The notes under the pieces were generated by a model. The model ran no database searches. It saw only the letters and a list, made by a program, of their open reading frames with translations, and had not been told where the DNA came from. The translations under genes and the position numbers were made by a program. A stretch of DNA of 64,000 nucleotides from the NCBI GenBank assembly GCA_023300545.1, contig JALZVT010000098.1, positions 1 to 64,000 on the forward strand, read 5' to 3'. The stretch's first letter is position 1; the number at the start of each line of letters is the position of its first letter. Positions 27,786-38,817 of the stretch are shown in pieces. The stretch is from Pseudomonadales bacterium. GTDB taxonomy: Bacteria > Pseudomonadota > Gammaproteobacteria > Pseudomonadales > Azotimanducaceae.

Positions 27786-28594
27786 AGTGTCGCTCCGTCG
27801 TCGGGGAATGGCGCTTGCGCGGTGCGGACTTGTTGATTGGCCACATCGAGCGAGTCATCGTCGTCGGTGAGGCCGAGTGCCGCAACAAACGCATCCTCAA
27901 GATCATCGCAGCCAGTTTGCTCGCGAATTTCGTCAGCGCTGCCCCGGGCGCGTACCTGGCCGCCCGCAATAATGACAAGGTCGTCACACAGACTCGCCAC
28001 TTCTTGCATGATGTGGCTAGAAAACAGCACACATTTGCCGGCGTCTTTGAGGCCATTGATTATGTCGCGCAATGCGCGTGTGGCCATCACGTCGAGACCG
28101 TTAGTGGGTTCGTCGAGTACCACGTTTTTGGGTTCGTGAATCAGTGCGCGAGCCAAGGCCGTTTTCATTTTTTGGCCCTGCGAATAACCTTTTGCCTGGC
28201 GGTCGATAAACTTCTGCATGTCGAGCTGCTGCACGAGCGCCTCGATGCGATCTTCGAGTTCAGCACCTTTAAGGCCATTCAGGCGACCAAAATAGCGAAC
28301 GTTTTCGCGTGCGCTTAGTCGTTCGTAAATGCCGGCGTTGTGAGGTAACGCGCCCAGTCGCTCACGGACACCCAGGGGGTCGAGGGCGGTGTCTATGCCG
28401 TCGATCAGCGCTCGTCCTTGAGTGGGTATGATCACGGTGTACAGCACGCGCAGGGTGGTGGATTTGCCGGCACCGTTAGGGCCGAGCAGCGCGGTGATCT
28501 TGCCATCAGGCGCGCTAAAAGAAACATCGTCCACAGCGGTGACCAACTGCTTTGAGTTGCCGAAGGTTTTACGGAGGTTGTGAACTTCGATCAT
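27782..28594 (-). CDS. ABC transporter ATP-binding protein (NatA-like)
   Basis: A 270-residue ATPase with Walker A GPNGAGKST, a YSQGQKMKTALA signature in place of LSGGQ (usual in NatA relatives), Walker B VVLDEPTNGLD and the H-loop SSHIMQE. The last 40 residues form a variable tail. It partners the permease downstream. Both junctions in this three-gene set are 4-base overlaps, which indicates one coupled operon with the hydrolase upstream. Confidence 0.92.
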   Translation of the reverse strand: MIEVHNLRKTFGNSKQLVTAVDDVSFSAPDGKITALLGPNGAGKSTTLRVLYTVIIPTQGRALIDGIDTALDPLGVRERLGALPHNAGIYERLSARENVRYFGRLNGLKGAELEDRIEALVQQLDMQKFIDRQAKGYSQGQKMKTALARALIHEPKNVVLDEPTNGLDVMATRALRDIINGLKDAGKCVLFSSHIMQEVASLCDDLVIIAGGQVRARGSADEIREQTGCDDLEDAFVAALGLTDDDDSLDVANQQVRTAQAPFPDDGATL

Positions 28595-30114
28595 TGTGCG
28601 ACTGGGCCCATGGAGTTCACAAAGAAAGGCATGGCGCGTTGGCGGTCGATACAGCCCTTTTCAGCCTCGACCACAGCGGCGACGTCAGCATCAGCAAAGA
28701 ACGCAGAAACCAGCCCAGGAATACAGCCTCGGGCAACGACGCCGTGTCCCTGTCCGGGTGCGACAAAGTGATGGGAGTTGCTTAGTCCGGCGCGGACTTC
28801 CTCGGCGTAGCGGGGTGGTGTAATGGGGTCAAACTCTCCAGACAACAACAGTACCGGTGCGTCGCTGACCAGTGGCGACTTGATGTCGTCATCGATGACA
28901 CCTTTTGGCCATAGCTCGCAGATAGCCACGATCGCTTCGGTTTGGTTTGCCCCGAGATAGGTCTGGTTCAGCGCAGCTGTGTCGATGGCGCCGATAAAGG
29001 GGGCATCTTCGGTGCACATCACCGCGTTGTGCATGCCATAGCTGAGGGTGCTCGATAAGCTTTGGAGAATGTTCACGGCCTGACTTGTGAGGCTTGCGTA
29101 GTTGCCGTTGGCGGCCTGTTGCAACGTATAGGGGATCAGTGAGGCGGTCTCTGGGGCATAGGACAGCAGGCGCGTGACAACCGCTAAGGTGCCGTACTGA
29201 AGTTTTAGCTCGTCAGGTTCGCCAGTTGTTGGATGGGCGTAGGGGACGATTGGAGGTTTGGTACGCAGCCGCTCACCCAAAGCGCTGAAGTCTGCTGCGA
29301 GCGTTGGAAAGGCAGTGGCGCAGCTTTTGCTGCTGGCGCAGCGCTCGAAAATGCTGTCTAAGGTGGTCTGCGCGTTGTGTGCAATGCCGGGTCCAAGCGC
29401 AAGGGTTGGCGGTACAACGCCGTCGAGTACGAGCGTGCGGGTGCGCTCGGGATAACGGCGCAGATAATGCTGGGCTACTCGAGTGCCGTAAGAGACGCCA
29501 TACAGGTTCAGCTGCGCGTAACCGGTTGCTATGCGCAGTGCTTCGAGATCTTGGACGGCAACGCTGGTCGTGTAAAAACGCGGGTCGCCGTCAAGTTCAA
29601 CCAGACACTCTTGGGCGGCTTGGCGGGACTCGTCGATAGAAGCCTCGTCTTCCAAGCTGCTTAGGTCTGAAGAGCAGCTCAGAGGGTGTGAGCGCCCGGT
29701 GCCGCGCTGATCAACGAGCAGTATGTCGCGCTCGTCGAGCACGCTTGCAAAGGCGCGCGAGTAGTTCAGATACATCTCTACTGACGAGCCGCCCGGGCCA
29801 CCTGCAATGAGTACGACGGGGTCGGGTGCAGGGGCGGGGCTGAGGGATTTTATGCGTGCGACGTACAGGTCGATCTTGCGGCCTTGTTGCTCTTGTGGGT
29901 TTTCCGCCACGCTGAAGGTGGCGCATTCTGCGCTGCGTCGGGTAGGGCCGTCGAGGCTCTTCAATTGGCACCGCTTGAATTCGCTGAGGCCGCTGCCGCT
30001 CGCTGCGTAAGTGCTCGTAACCGCATTCGCGCCGGCGCCGGCAAGGGCGCAGGTCATGAGGGCTACCCGCAGCGCATTACCGGGTGCGAGCCCGTTGAGC
30101 GTTGGCTTGTGCAT
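28591..30114 (-). CDS. Secreted alpha/beta hydrolase (TAP-like peptidase)
   Basis: A 507-residue alpha/beta hydrolase. An Ala-rich signal peptide (about 15-35) precedes the oxyanion region GGPGGSSVEMYLNY, the nucleophile elbow GVSYGTRVA (catalytic Ser) and the TAP-like C-terminal domain with Asp in LSGEFDPITPP and His in GQGHGVV. This arrangement fits tripeptidyl aminopeptidase / proline iminopeptidase relatives, acting outside the cytoplasm. It is first in an operon with the NatAB-like exporter; why a peptidase is coupled to this exporter is unclear. Confidence 0.87.
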   Translation of the reverse strand: MHKPTLNGLAPGNALRVALMTCALAGAGANAVTSTYAASGSGLSEFKRCQLKSLDGPTRRSAECATFSVAENPQEQQGRKIDLYVARIKSLSPAPAPDPVVLIAGGPGGSSVEMYLNYSRAFASVLDERDILLVDQRGTGRSHPLSCSSDLSSLEDEASIDESRQAAQECLVELDGDPRFYTTSVAVQDLEALRIATGYAQLNLYGVSYGTRVAQHYLRRYPERTRTLVLDGVVPPTLALGPGIAHNAQTTLDSIFERCASSKSCATAFPTLAADFSALGERLRTKPPIVPYAHPTTGEPDELKLQYGTLAVVTRLLSYAPETASLIPYTLQQAANGNYASLTSQAVNILQSLSSTLSYGMHNAVMCTEDAPFIGAIDTAALNQTYLGANQTEAIVAICELWPKGVIDDDIKSPLVSDAPVLLLSGEFDPITPPRYAEEVRAGLSNSHHFVAPGQGHGVVARGCIPGLVSAFFADADVAAVVEAEKGCIDRQRAMPFFVNSMGPVAQ

Positions 30115-30129
30115 GTGTGCTTTTGAACC

Positions 30130-31239
30130 TTAGCTGATGCGCGCGACCGCAGCGTGGACGAGATCTTCCAGCGCATCGCGGTATTCGTTAGCGGGCATGC
30201 CAAGGAGTGCCTCAAGGGCGCGCTCGCTTGATGCCTGGGCCTGCTCGCGGGTGTAGTTAAGTGCGCCGCTGCGTTTCACTGCGGCGCACACGGCGTCAAG
30301 TTGATCAGCGGACTTGCTTTGGAGTGCTTCGCGGATAAGTGCTGCGTCAGCCGGATCACCGGTGTTGATGGTGTGTATCAGCGGCAGGGTGGCTTTGCCT
30401 TCGGCGAGATCATCGCCGACGTTTTTGCCCATGACTTCGGCGTCGCCGGCATAGTCGAGCCAGTCGTCCACAAGTTGGTAGGCGGTGCCGAAGTGCAGCC
30501 CATAGTCGCGGAGCCGTTCAATCATGTCGGTATCGGTTTGATTGGCGTCGTCGGCGCTGGCCAGTATCGCGCTGGAATGCGCCGCGGCCTGAAACAGCAT
30601 CGCTGTTTTGCAGCGGATCACCTCGCGGTATTTTTCTTCGCTTAAATCTGCGTTGCCAATGTTCGCGAGTTGCATGACTTCGCCTTCGGCGATGACATTG
30701 GTGGCGTCTGCGAGAATGGCCATGATGTCGAGGCTTTCGAGCTCGACCATGAGCTGGAAGGCGCGGGAGTAGAGGAAGTCGCCTACCAGTACGCTCGGTG
30801 CGTTACCCCAGAGCGCATTTGCGGTGGCGCGGCCACGACGCAGGCCGGAGCGGTCTACGACGTCGTCATGCAACAGGGTAGCGGTGTGAAGGAATTCGAT
30901 GATGGCGGCCAAGCGCACGTGATTGTTGCCGGTGTAACCGCACAGGCGCGCACCGAGTAAAACGATCAGTGGTCGCAGGCGCTTGCCGCCCGACTCGACA
31001 ATGTAGTGTCCAATCGATTCAACCAGGTCGACGTCTGAGGTTAACTGACGCGGAATCAGAGTGTTGACCGCTGTAAAGTCGTCGCTGACCAGGTCAAACA
31101 GCCGCTGCAGCTCAGCGTCTTTTGCGCCATTGGCTGTTGGTTGGGCGCGGGTCGCAGCCCCGTCGCGCGGGCTTTGGTTGCCGGCGTCGTTTGGCAGGGA
31201 CTCCGGTGCAGAGTCTTTAATGGCTGAGGTCAGTGGCAT
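30130..31239 (-). CDS. ispB: Octaprenyl (polyprenyl) diphosphate synthase
   Basis: A 369-residue trans-prenyltransferase that makes the side chain of ubiquinone/menaquinone. The first Asp-rich motif is DDVVD at 125-129 and the second DDWLDY at about 256-261, with GGKRLRP at 84-90. The N-terminal 40 or so residues are a low-complexity extension beyond the usual roughly 320. It is divergent from rplU, which is the standard gammaproteobacterial arrangement. Confidence 0.94.
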   Translation of the reverse strand: MPLTSAIKDSAPESLPNDAGNQSPRDGAATRAQPTANGAKDAELQRLFDLVSDDFTAVNTLIPRQLTSDVDLVESIGHYIVESGGKRLRPLIVLLGARLCGYTGNNHVRLAAIIEFLHTATLLHDDVVDRSGLRRGRATANALWGNAPSVLVGDFLYSRAFQLMVELESLDIMAILADATNVIAEGEVMQLANIGNADLSEEKYREVIRCKTAMLFQAAAHSSAILASADDANQTDTDMIERLRDYGLHFGTAYQLVDDWLDYAGDAEVMGKNVGDDLAEGKATLPLIHTINTGDPADAALIREALQSKSADQLDAVCAAVKRSGALNYTREQAQASSERALEALLGMPANEYRDALEDLVHAAVARIS

Positions 31240-31483
31240 GGGCCTTCCGGTCTACTTCGATATCGCTGTTTGGCGTGTTGTATTAAGATTTTTCAACCCG
31301 TAGAATTACGCGCCTTTTTCGGCACTACCCAAGGGTATCGTCTGGGTCACTTCAAGTGGCTCAGAATGGTGTTCCCGGACTAAGTGGACTGAGGCAAGAC
31401 GACTATCTGTCAGGCCCCCTCCAAATACATCTGGGGTGCTGACCATTGTAATACAGGTTGCTACGCAGCAGGAGCGATAAGAC

Positions 31484-31798
31484 ATGTTTGCGGTATTTGA
31501 GAGCGGCGGTAAACAGCACCGCATAAGTGAAGGCGAAGTGCTGAAGCTGGAGAAACTGGGCGTTGCTCCTGGTGAGAGCGTCGTGTTTGACAAGGTGCTC
31601 ATGGTTGCCGACGGCGACAACGTCAATGTAGGCAAGCCCTATGTTGCCGGTGGCACCGTTACGGCTCAGGTGATGTCCGAAGGGCGCCACAAGAAAGTTA
31701 AAATTCTGAAGTTCAAACGCCGCCAGGATTACCTGCGCAAGCAGGGGCATCGGCAGTGGTTTACCGAAGTGAAAATCACCGGTATCAGTGGCTCTTAA
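31484..31798 (+). CDS. rplU: 50S ribosomal protein L21
   Basis: A 104-residue L21, recognisable from [20 protein letters not shown] to the basic [20 protein letters not shown] region and the C-terminal [16 protein letters not shown] precedes the ATG. It is followed 39 bases on by rpmA, the usual L21-L27 operon. Confidence 0.98.
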   Translation: MFAVFESGGKQHRISEGEVLKLEKLGVAPGESVVFDKVLMVADGDNVNVGKPYVAGGTVTAQVMSEGRHKKVKILKFKRRQDYLRKQGHRQWFTEVKITGISGS

Positions 31799-31837
31799 GC
31801 CGACTGATCCCGTTTAGCAAGTTTAGGAGAATCACAG

Positions 31838-32098
31838 ATGGCGCATAAAAAAGCAGGCGGTAGTACCCGCAACGGTCGCGACTCGAACCCGAAGTACCTT
31901 GGCGTTAAGCGCTACGGTGGTGAGGCGGTTGCTCCAGGTAACATTCTGGTACGCCAGCGTGGCACCAAGTTTCACCCGGGCGAAAACGTCAAGATGGGGC
32001 GCGATCACACGTTGTTTGCAACCTCAGCGGGCAAAGTGGAATTTACGGTTAAAGGTCCTCACAAGCGCAGCTATATTTCTGTAGCTGCTCAAGGCTGA
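31838..32098 (+). CDS. rpmA: 50S ribosomal protein L27
   Basis: An 86-residue L27 with the unprocessed N-terminus [16 protein letters not shown], which reaches the peptidyl-transferase centre, and the [18 protein letters not shown] core. TTAGGAGA precedes the ATG. There is no cleavable leader of the Firmicutes type. An intrinsic terminator lies 69 bases after the stop. Confidence 0.98.
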   Translation: MAHKKAGGSTRNGRDSNPKYLGVKRYGGEAVAPGNILVRQRGTKFHPGENVKMGRDHTLFATSAGKVEFTVKGPHKRSYISVAAQG

Positions 32099-32121
32099 TT
32101 TCTGTAGCCGCTCGAGCTGGC
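32076..32121 (+). repeat. 23-bp imperfect tandem duplication at the rpmA 3' end
   Basis: TTTCTGTAGCTGCTCAAGG... (32076-32098) is repeated as TTTCTGTAGCCGCTCGAGC... (32099-32121), with a few mismatches. The second copy starts immediately after the rpmA stop codon, so the end of the gene seems to have been duplicated into the untranslated region. Confidence 0.6.
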
Positions 32122-32166
32122 TATTTGCTGGCTTGTTGAATCGGTCGACATCGAATCCGATTCTAG

Positions 32167-32197
32167 AAAACCCCGCCTTTGCGGGGTTTTTTGTTTT
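32167..32197 (+). terminator. Intrinsic terminator after rplU-rpmA
   Basis: AAAACCCCGC (32167-32176), loop CTTT, GCGGGGTTTT (32181-32190), then further T residues (TTGTTTT). It is a textbook intrinsic terminator. A weaker 7-bp hairpin (GAATCGG 32138-32144 / CCGATTC 32157-32163) precedes it. Confidence 0.93.
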
Positions 32198-32209
32198 ACT
32201 ATCAGGTGC

Positions 32210-32239
32210 TTGCAGCACTTTCCAAGAAAACACTCTATT
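32210..32239 (+). promoter_or_regulatory. Candidate promoter for obg-proB
   Basis: TTGCAG (32210-32215), 18-base spacer, TCTATT (32234-32239), located just after the rpmA terminator and 55 bases before the obg start. Four of six bases match in each hexamer. Confidence 0.4.
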
Positions 32240-32276
32240 CTCGGCTCGATCCAGTATTGAGCGCATCTAGAACTAA

Positions 32277-34633
<2,357 letters not shown>

Positions 34634-34635
<2 letters not shown>

Positions 34636-34655
34636 GAGCGCAGGTGCAGGCTCTC
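34634..34655. terminator. Weak hairpin between convergent proB and rpsT
   Basis: GAGAGC (34634-34639) and GCTCTC (34650-34655) pair around a 10-base loop immediately after the proB stop. On the minus strand it is followed by AACTTTT. It might end rpsT transcription, but the stem is only six bp. Confidence 0.3.
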
Positions 34656-34730
34656 TGGGGCCACCTCTGGGCGGTAACAGGCAGCGTAGCTGCATCTGTC
34701 ACCACACAGTGGCTTGGTGTCGAGCGTTGG

Positions 34731-35000
34731 CTATGCCGCGTTGACGGCCTTCACACGAGCAGTGAGGCGCGACTTGTGCCGGGCCGCCTTGTTCTTGTGG
34801 ATGATGCCTTTCACGGCCATCCTGTCGATCACAGGGATTGCCTTGGTCAACGCGTCTTTAGCATCGGCTTGATTACCACTTTCAATGGCCGCTTCGACCC
34901 TTTTCAGGAAGGTTCGAAACATAGAACGATGCGATGCGTTACGGGTGCGACGGGTAACATTCTGTCGGGCGCGCTTGCGTGCCTGAGGGCTATTTGCCAC
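34731..35000 (-). CDS. rpsT: 30S ribosomal protein S20
   Basis: An 89-residue, very basic S20 (MANSPQARKRARQN, then HKNKAARHKSRLTARV). GTG start with AGGAA six bases upstream. A non-ATG start is known for S20 in enterobacteria (UUG), where it allows autogenous control. The gene is divergent from murJ with about 60 bases between them, the usual gammaproteobacterial arrangement. Confidence 0.97.
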   Translation of the reverse strand: MANSPQARKRARQNVTRRTRNASHRSMFRTFLKRVEAAIESGNQADAKDALTKAIPVIDRMAVKGIIHKNKAARHKSRLTARVKAVNAA

Positions 35001-35063
35001 GCGAAATTCCTCGCTTTAGTGTGGGGAAAAAAGAGCGGCGTAATATGCCGATGAGTAGCTAAA

Positions 35064-36641
35064 GTGTCAACCAAGCCAAACTCAGGTGACGACTCTAGGG
35101 GCTCTACGGCGACCAGTCTGGTTCGGCAGGGTACCGTTGTATCGTCCATGACCTTGCTCTCCCGTATCAGCGGATTTGGCCGCGATATTGTGTTGTCGCA
35201 CTTTTTTGGGGCCACTGCGGCGGCGGATGCATTCTTTGTAGCCTTCCGTATTCCCAACTTTTTCCGACGCTTGTTTGCGGAGGGTGCCTTTGCTCAGGCG
35301 TTTATTCCGGTACTGGCCGATTACAACCGTGGCCCCCATGCTGCGCTGCGCCGTTTTTGTCAGGTCATGGTTGGCAATCTTGGGTTTGTGGTCGCTTTGG
35401 TCACCTTGCTGGGGGTGGTAGGGGCGCCAGCGCTGGTCGCTGTGTTTGCGCCTGGCTTTCGCGGGGCTGGCGAGCAGTTTGAGCTCACGGTCGAACTGGT
35501 GCGCATTACCTTCCCTTATCTGTTATTTATCTCGCTGACGGCCTTTGCGGGGGCCATACTCAATTCACGGGGGCAGTTTGCAGTGCCCGCGTTTACGCCG
35601 GTGTTGCTGAATTTTTGCCTCATTGGCGCGGCCCTGGCGGTAGCGCCGCAGTTTGCCAATCCGGTGTTTGGTCTCGCTTGGGGGGTCTTTGCGGCTGGCC
35701 TTGTGCAGCTGTTGTTTCAGTTCCCTGCGCTGCGCCGACTCGAGCTGCTCGCCCGCCCCCGGGTTGATTTCAAAGACCCAGGGGCTGCTCAGGTTGGGCG
35801 CTTGCTGCTGCCGGCCATCATTGGGGCCTCGGCCAGTCAGATCAACACACTGATCGATATGATGCTCGCCTCGACACTGATGACGGGCAGTATTTCCTGG
35901 TTGTATTACGCCGATCGATTGCTCGAACTTCCGGTGGGCTTGGTGGCGGTCGCGCTGGGTACGGTGTTGTTGCCTAATTTGTCGCGCTTGCATGCCGCCA
36001 GTGATAAAGCCGCGTTCGCCAATAGCCTCGACTGGGGGCTGCGCATGGCGATCGTACTCGGTTTACCGGCGGCCGCTGCACTCTATATGCTTGCGTTGCC
36101 ATTGGTTAGCGCGATCTTTCTGCACGGCGAGCTGTCCGGGAGTGATGCGCAGATGAGTGCGTTGGCGTTACAAGCATTTGCCCCAGGCCTGGTTGGAATG
36201 CTGGCGGTGAAAGTGCTGGCGCCTGGATATTTTGCTCGCAAAGACACGCGCACCCCATTGAATTTTGCGTTTATAGCCGTGGGTTTGAACATTGTGCTGA
36301 ACCTCAGTCTGTACAAAATCATGGGCCATGTTGGGTTGGCTCTGGCGACCAGTGCAGCGGCGTTGGTTAACGGCTCTCTGCTGTTGCGCGGGCTTGGTCG
36401 AGCCGACGTTTATTCACCCGGCGCTCTAGCGGGCAAGACGCTGCTACAGACGCTAGCCGGGGTTGTGGCGATGGCGGTAGTGTTGTTGCTGCTGGTTCCT
36501 GACGAGAGTTTCTGGTTGAGCGCGTCGATGCTCGATCGCTGGCTCTGGGTGGCGGGGTTGTGTTTTGCCGGAGGTCTCGGCTACACAGGAGTCGCACTCC
36601 TTTGCGGGTTGCGACCGGCAAGCCTGCGGCATTCTGTTTGA
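35064..36641 (+). CDS. murJ: Lipid II flippase MurJ
   Basis: A 525-residue MOP-superfamily flippase that moves lipid II across the inner membrane for peptidoglycan synthesis. About 14 hydrophobic helices are visible. Family blocks include TLLSRISGFGRDIVLSHFFG, AFFVAFRIPNFFRRLFAEGA, AFAQAFIPVLADY and LLPNLSRLHA. GTG start with a weak Shine-Dalgarno. ribF begins 37 bases after its stop. Confidence 0.96.
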   Translation: MSTKPNSGDDSRGSTATSLVRQGTVVSSMTLLSRISGFGRDIVLSHFFGATAAADAFFVAFRIPNFFRRLFAEGAFAQAFIPVLADYNRGPHAALRRFCQVMVGNLGFVVALVTLLGVVGAPALVAVFAPGFRGAGEQFELTVELVRITFPYLLFISLTAFAGAILNSRGQFAVPAFTPVLLNFCLIGAALAVAPQFANPVFGLAWGVFAAGLVQLLFQFPALRRLELLARPRVDFKDPGAAQVGRLLLPAIIGASASQINTLIDMMLASTLMTGSISWLYYADRLLELPVGLVAVALGTVLLPNLSRLHAASDKAAFANSLDWGLRMAIVLGLPAAAALYMLALPLVSAIFLHGELSGSDAQMSALALQAFAPGLVGMLAVKVLAPGYFARKDTRTPLNFAFIAVGLNIVLNLSLYKIMGHVGLALATSAAALVNGSLLLRGLGRADVYSPGALAGKTLLQTLAGVVAMAVVLLLLVPDESFWLSASMLDRWLWVAGLCFAGGLGYTGVALLCGLRPASLRHSV

Positions 36642-36678
36642 TGCCCCCATACACCGCCGATATGTGGATAATGCGTGT

Positions 36679-37632
36679 ATGGAAATAATTCGCGGCGCAC
36701 ATAACATTGGCGCGCAACACAAAGGTTGTGTTGCCACTATTGGTAACTTCGATGGGGTGCATCACGGGCATCAGATGATGTTGTCGCACGTGATCGCCAA
36801 GGCGGAAGAGCTGGGGGTGCCGAGTTTGCTGATCACCTTCGAGCCATTACCCCGCGAGTATTTTCAGCGTGGCGAATTGCCTCCGCGACTCACACGCTTT
36901 CGCGAGAAAATTACTCTGCTGAAACGCACAAAACTCGATCGGGTGTTATGCATTCCGTTTAACGAAGTCTTATCAAAAATGTCTGCTGAAGACGTGGTTG
37001 ATGATTTTCTGATCGACCGGCTGGGCGTGCAGTACTTTGTGGTTGGTGATGACTTTCGCTTCGGCAATGGAGCGGCAGGGGATTACGCATTGCTGCACCG
37101 TAAAGGTCAGGAGCATGGCTTTGGCGTGAGTGCGATGGGCACGCTGACCTTTGCCGACGACCGAGTCAGCAGCTCACGCATTCGGGAGGTGCTCGCTGCA
37201 GGTGATTTTCCGCTGGCAGAGCAGTTGTTGGGCTACCCCTATTTTATAATGGGCCGGGTTGTCTATGGCCGCCAGCTTGGGCGGCAGCTGGGTGTGCCAA
37301 CTGCAAACATTCGCTTGCAACGTTACCGGGCGGCTCTTGAGGGTGTTTATGCGGTGCGGGTGAGTGGTCTTGAACGCGAGTATACGGGCATTGCGAATAT
37401 CGGAATTCGGCCAACAGTAGAAGGCAAAGAGCCCTTGCTTGAGGTGCATCTGTTCGATTTCAGCGGTGATGTGTACGGGCAATTGTTGACGGTGACGTTC
37501 TGTTTCAAGCTGCGAGAAGAGCAAAAATTTGATGGGCTTGAGGCATTGAAAACGCAAATTCATTCTGACCTTTTAGAGGCGCGGGCCTGGTTTACGGATA
37601 ACCCGGCGGAACAGATTCGAGGTGGCGAGTGA
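36679..37632 (+). CDS. ribF: Bifunctional riboflavin kinase / FAD synthetase
   Basis: A 317-residue enzyme converting riboflavin to FMN and FAD. The FAD synthetase domain has GNFDGVHHGH at 22-31, and the kinase domain begins around 185 with GRQLGRQLGVPTANIRL. ATG 36679 gives the usual family length; a longer in-frame start at 36565 overlaps murJ and adds non-conserved residues. Its stop overlaps the lspA GTG by 4 bases. In most gammaproteobacteria ileS stands at this junction. Confidence 0.95.
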   Translation: MEIIRGAHNIGAQHKGCVATIGNFDGVHHGHQMMLSHVIAKAEELGVPSLLITFEPLPREYFQRGELPPRLTRFREKITLLKRTKLDRVLCIPFNEVLSKMSAEDVVDDFLIDRLGVQYFVVGDDFRFGNGAAGDYALLHRKGQEHGFGVSAMGTLTFADDRVSSSRIREVLAAGDFPLAEQLLGYPYFIMGRVVYGRQLGRQLGVPTANIRLQRYRAALEGVYAVRVSGLEREYTGIANIGIRPTVEGKEPLLEVHLFDFSGDVYGQLLTVTFCFKLREEQKFDGLEALKTQIHSDLLEARAWFTDNPAEQIRGGE

Positions 37633-38186
37633 ACGCTAAGCAAACCCCCGGTGATTCCCCCATAGCGAACGATGCGCACGAGGCAAATGCAGAGATGCCG
37701 GCGCCCTGGTCCTCCACGCTGTGGTGGTTGAGCCTCGGCGGCATCATTGTCGCGCTTGATCAGTACAGCAAGAAAATCGTCACCGACAATTTGCCGTATC
37801 GGGCTGAAGTGGAAGTGCTGCCGTTTTTCTCCTGGGTGCACTGGCAAAATGCGGGGGCGGCTTTTTCGTTTCTCGATGATGCGGGCGGCTGGCAGCGTTG
37901 GGCGTTTGTTGTGCTGGCTCTGGGCTTTAGTGCTTTTTTGCTGTTCGAGCTGCGTCGCTTACGGCGCGGTGACTGGGTTCAGGCGCTGGCGTTTGCGCTG
38001 ATACTTGGTGGCGCACTTGGCAATATGATCGATCGGGCCCTGCTGGGGTATGTGATCGACTTTCTGAAATTTCACTGGGGCACCGGCTACTTTCCGGCGT
38101 TTAACCTGGCAGATTCAGCCATCTTTCTGGGAGCTGCATTGTGGTTCACGCAGATTTGGCGCGAGATGCGGCAGGATGGTGAGTAG
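37629..38186 (+). CDS. lspA: Lipoprotein signal peptidase II
   Basis: A 185-residue inner-membrane aspartyl peptidase that cleaves prolipoproteins. Four helices are visible. The catalytic Asp residues lie in NMIDRALLGYVIDF and FNLADSAIFLG, with the family block HWQNAGAAFSF. An N-terminal polar stretch of about 25 residues precedes helix one. GTG start, coupled to ribF by GTGA. Confidence 0.95.
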   Translation: MNAKQTPGDSPIANDAHEANAEMPAPWSSTLWWLSLGGIIVALDQYSKKIVTDNLPYRAEVEVLPFFSWVHWQNAGAAFSFLDDAGGWQRWAFVVLALGFSAFLLFELRRLRRGDWVQALAFALILGGALGNMIDRALLGYVIDFLKFHWGTGYFPAFNLADSAIFLGAALWFTQIWREMRQDGE

Positions 38187-38225
38187 TACGATTAACCCCT
38201 GCGACCGGTTGGGTTGCGCTAAAGA

Positions 38226-38699
38226 GTGGTTCCTTTGAGTGAATTGATCAGCAGTTCTGAGTCTCTGAAAATTGCGGACGGCCTAGCCGTTACCCTGCAT
38301 TTTTCAATTTTGCTGGCTGACGGTGATGAGGTGGATTCCACCCGGCGCGGCAAGCCTGCAACCTTTGTGATGGGGGATGGCAATCTATTGCCTGGTTTTG
38401 AGGCGGCGCTGCTTGGGCTCGCGGCTGGCGCAGATGAGCAACTGTCTATTCCGGCGGCCGAAGCATTTGGCGAACGTGTTCCAGGCAATGTGCAGCGTCT
38501 ACCGCTTGCGCGGTTCCCGAATGCCGACGAGCTAGAAGTAGGACTTATTGTGTCGTTTGCTGCCCCTGATGGTGAGTTACCCGGGGTGGTTATGCAGCTC
38601 TGGGATGAAACGGTTGAGGTCGACTTCAACCATCCGCTTGCCGGGCGCGACCTGGTGTTTGATGTGTCTATTCTCAAAGTTGAGCCGGCCAGTTCCTAA
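38226..38699 (+). CDS. fkpB: FKBP-type peptidyl-prolyl isomerase (FkpB/SlpA)
   Basis: A 157-residue SlpA-type FKBP. It has VTLHFSILLADGDEVDSTR, PATFVMGDGNLLPGFEAALLG and an inserted flap domain (about 80-130), ending NHPLAGRDLVFDVSILKV. It is a folding helper. The start is taken as GTG 38226; a TTG nine bases on is possible. ispH, which usually follows fkpB, is replaced here by the pilin cluster. Confidence 0.92.
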   Translation: MVPLSELISSSESLKIADGLAVTLHFSILLADGDEVDSTRRGKPATFVMGDGNLLPGFEAALLGLAAGADEQLSIPAAEAFGERVPGNVQRLPLARFPNADELEVGLIVSFAAPDGELPGVVMQLWDETVEVDFNHPLAGRDLVFDVSILKVEPASS

Positions 38700-38817
38700 A
38701 GCATAGCTCGGTCACATGGCAGTCTGTCGGTAAAAACCTACCGTTGAGTCGGGTCGTCACTTTGTTTGCTTGTCAGAAGTCGCATACTGGTATTAACGAA
38801 CTTTGGTTAATATCACC

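Noticed and set aside
31240-31483. Ribosomal-protein leader structure upstream of rplU
   Set aside because: Only a short imperfect dyad (CACTTCAAGTG) is visible; nothing matches a known L21 leader by eye.
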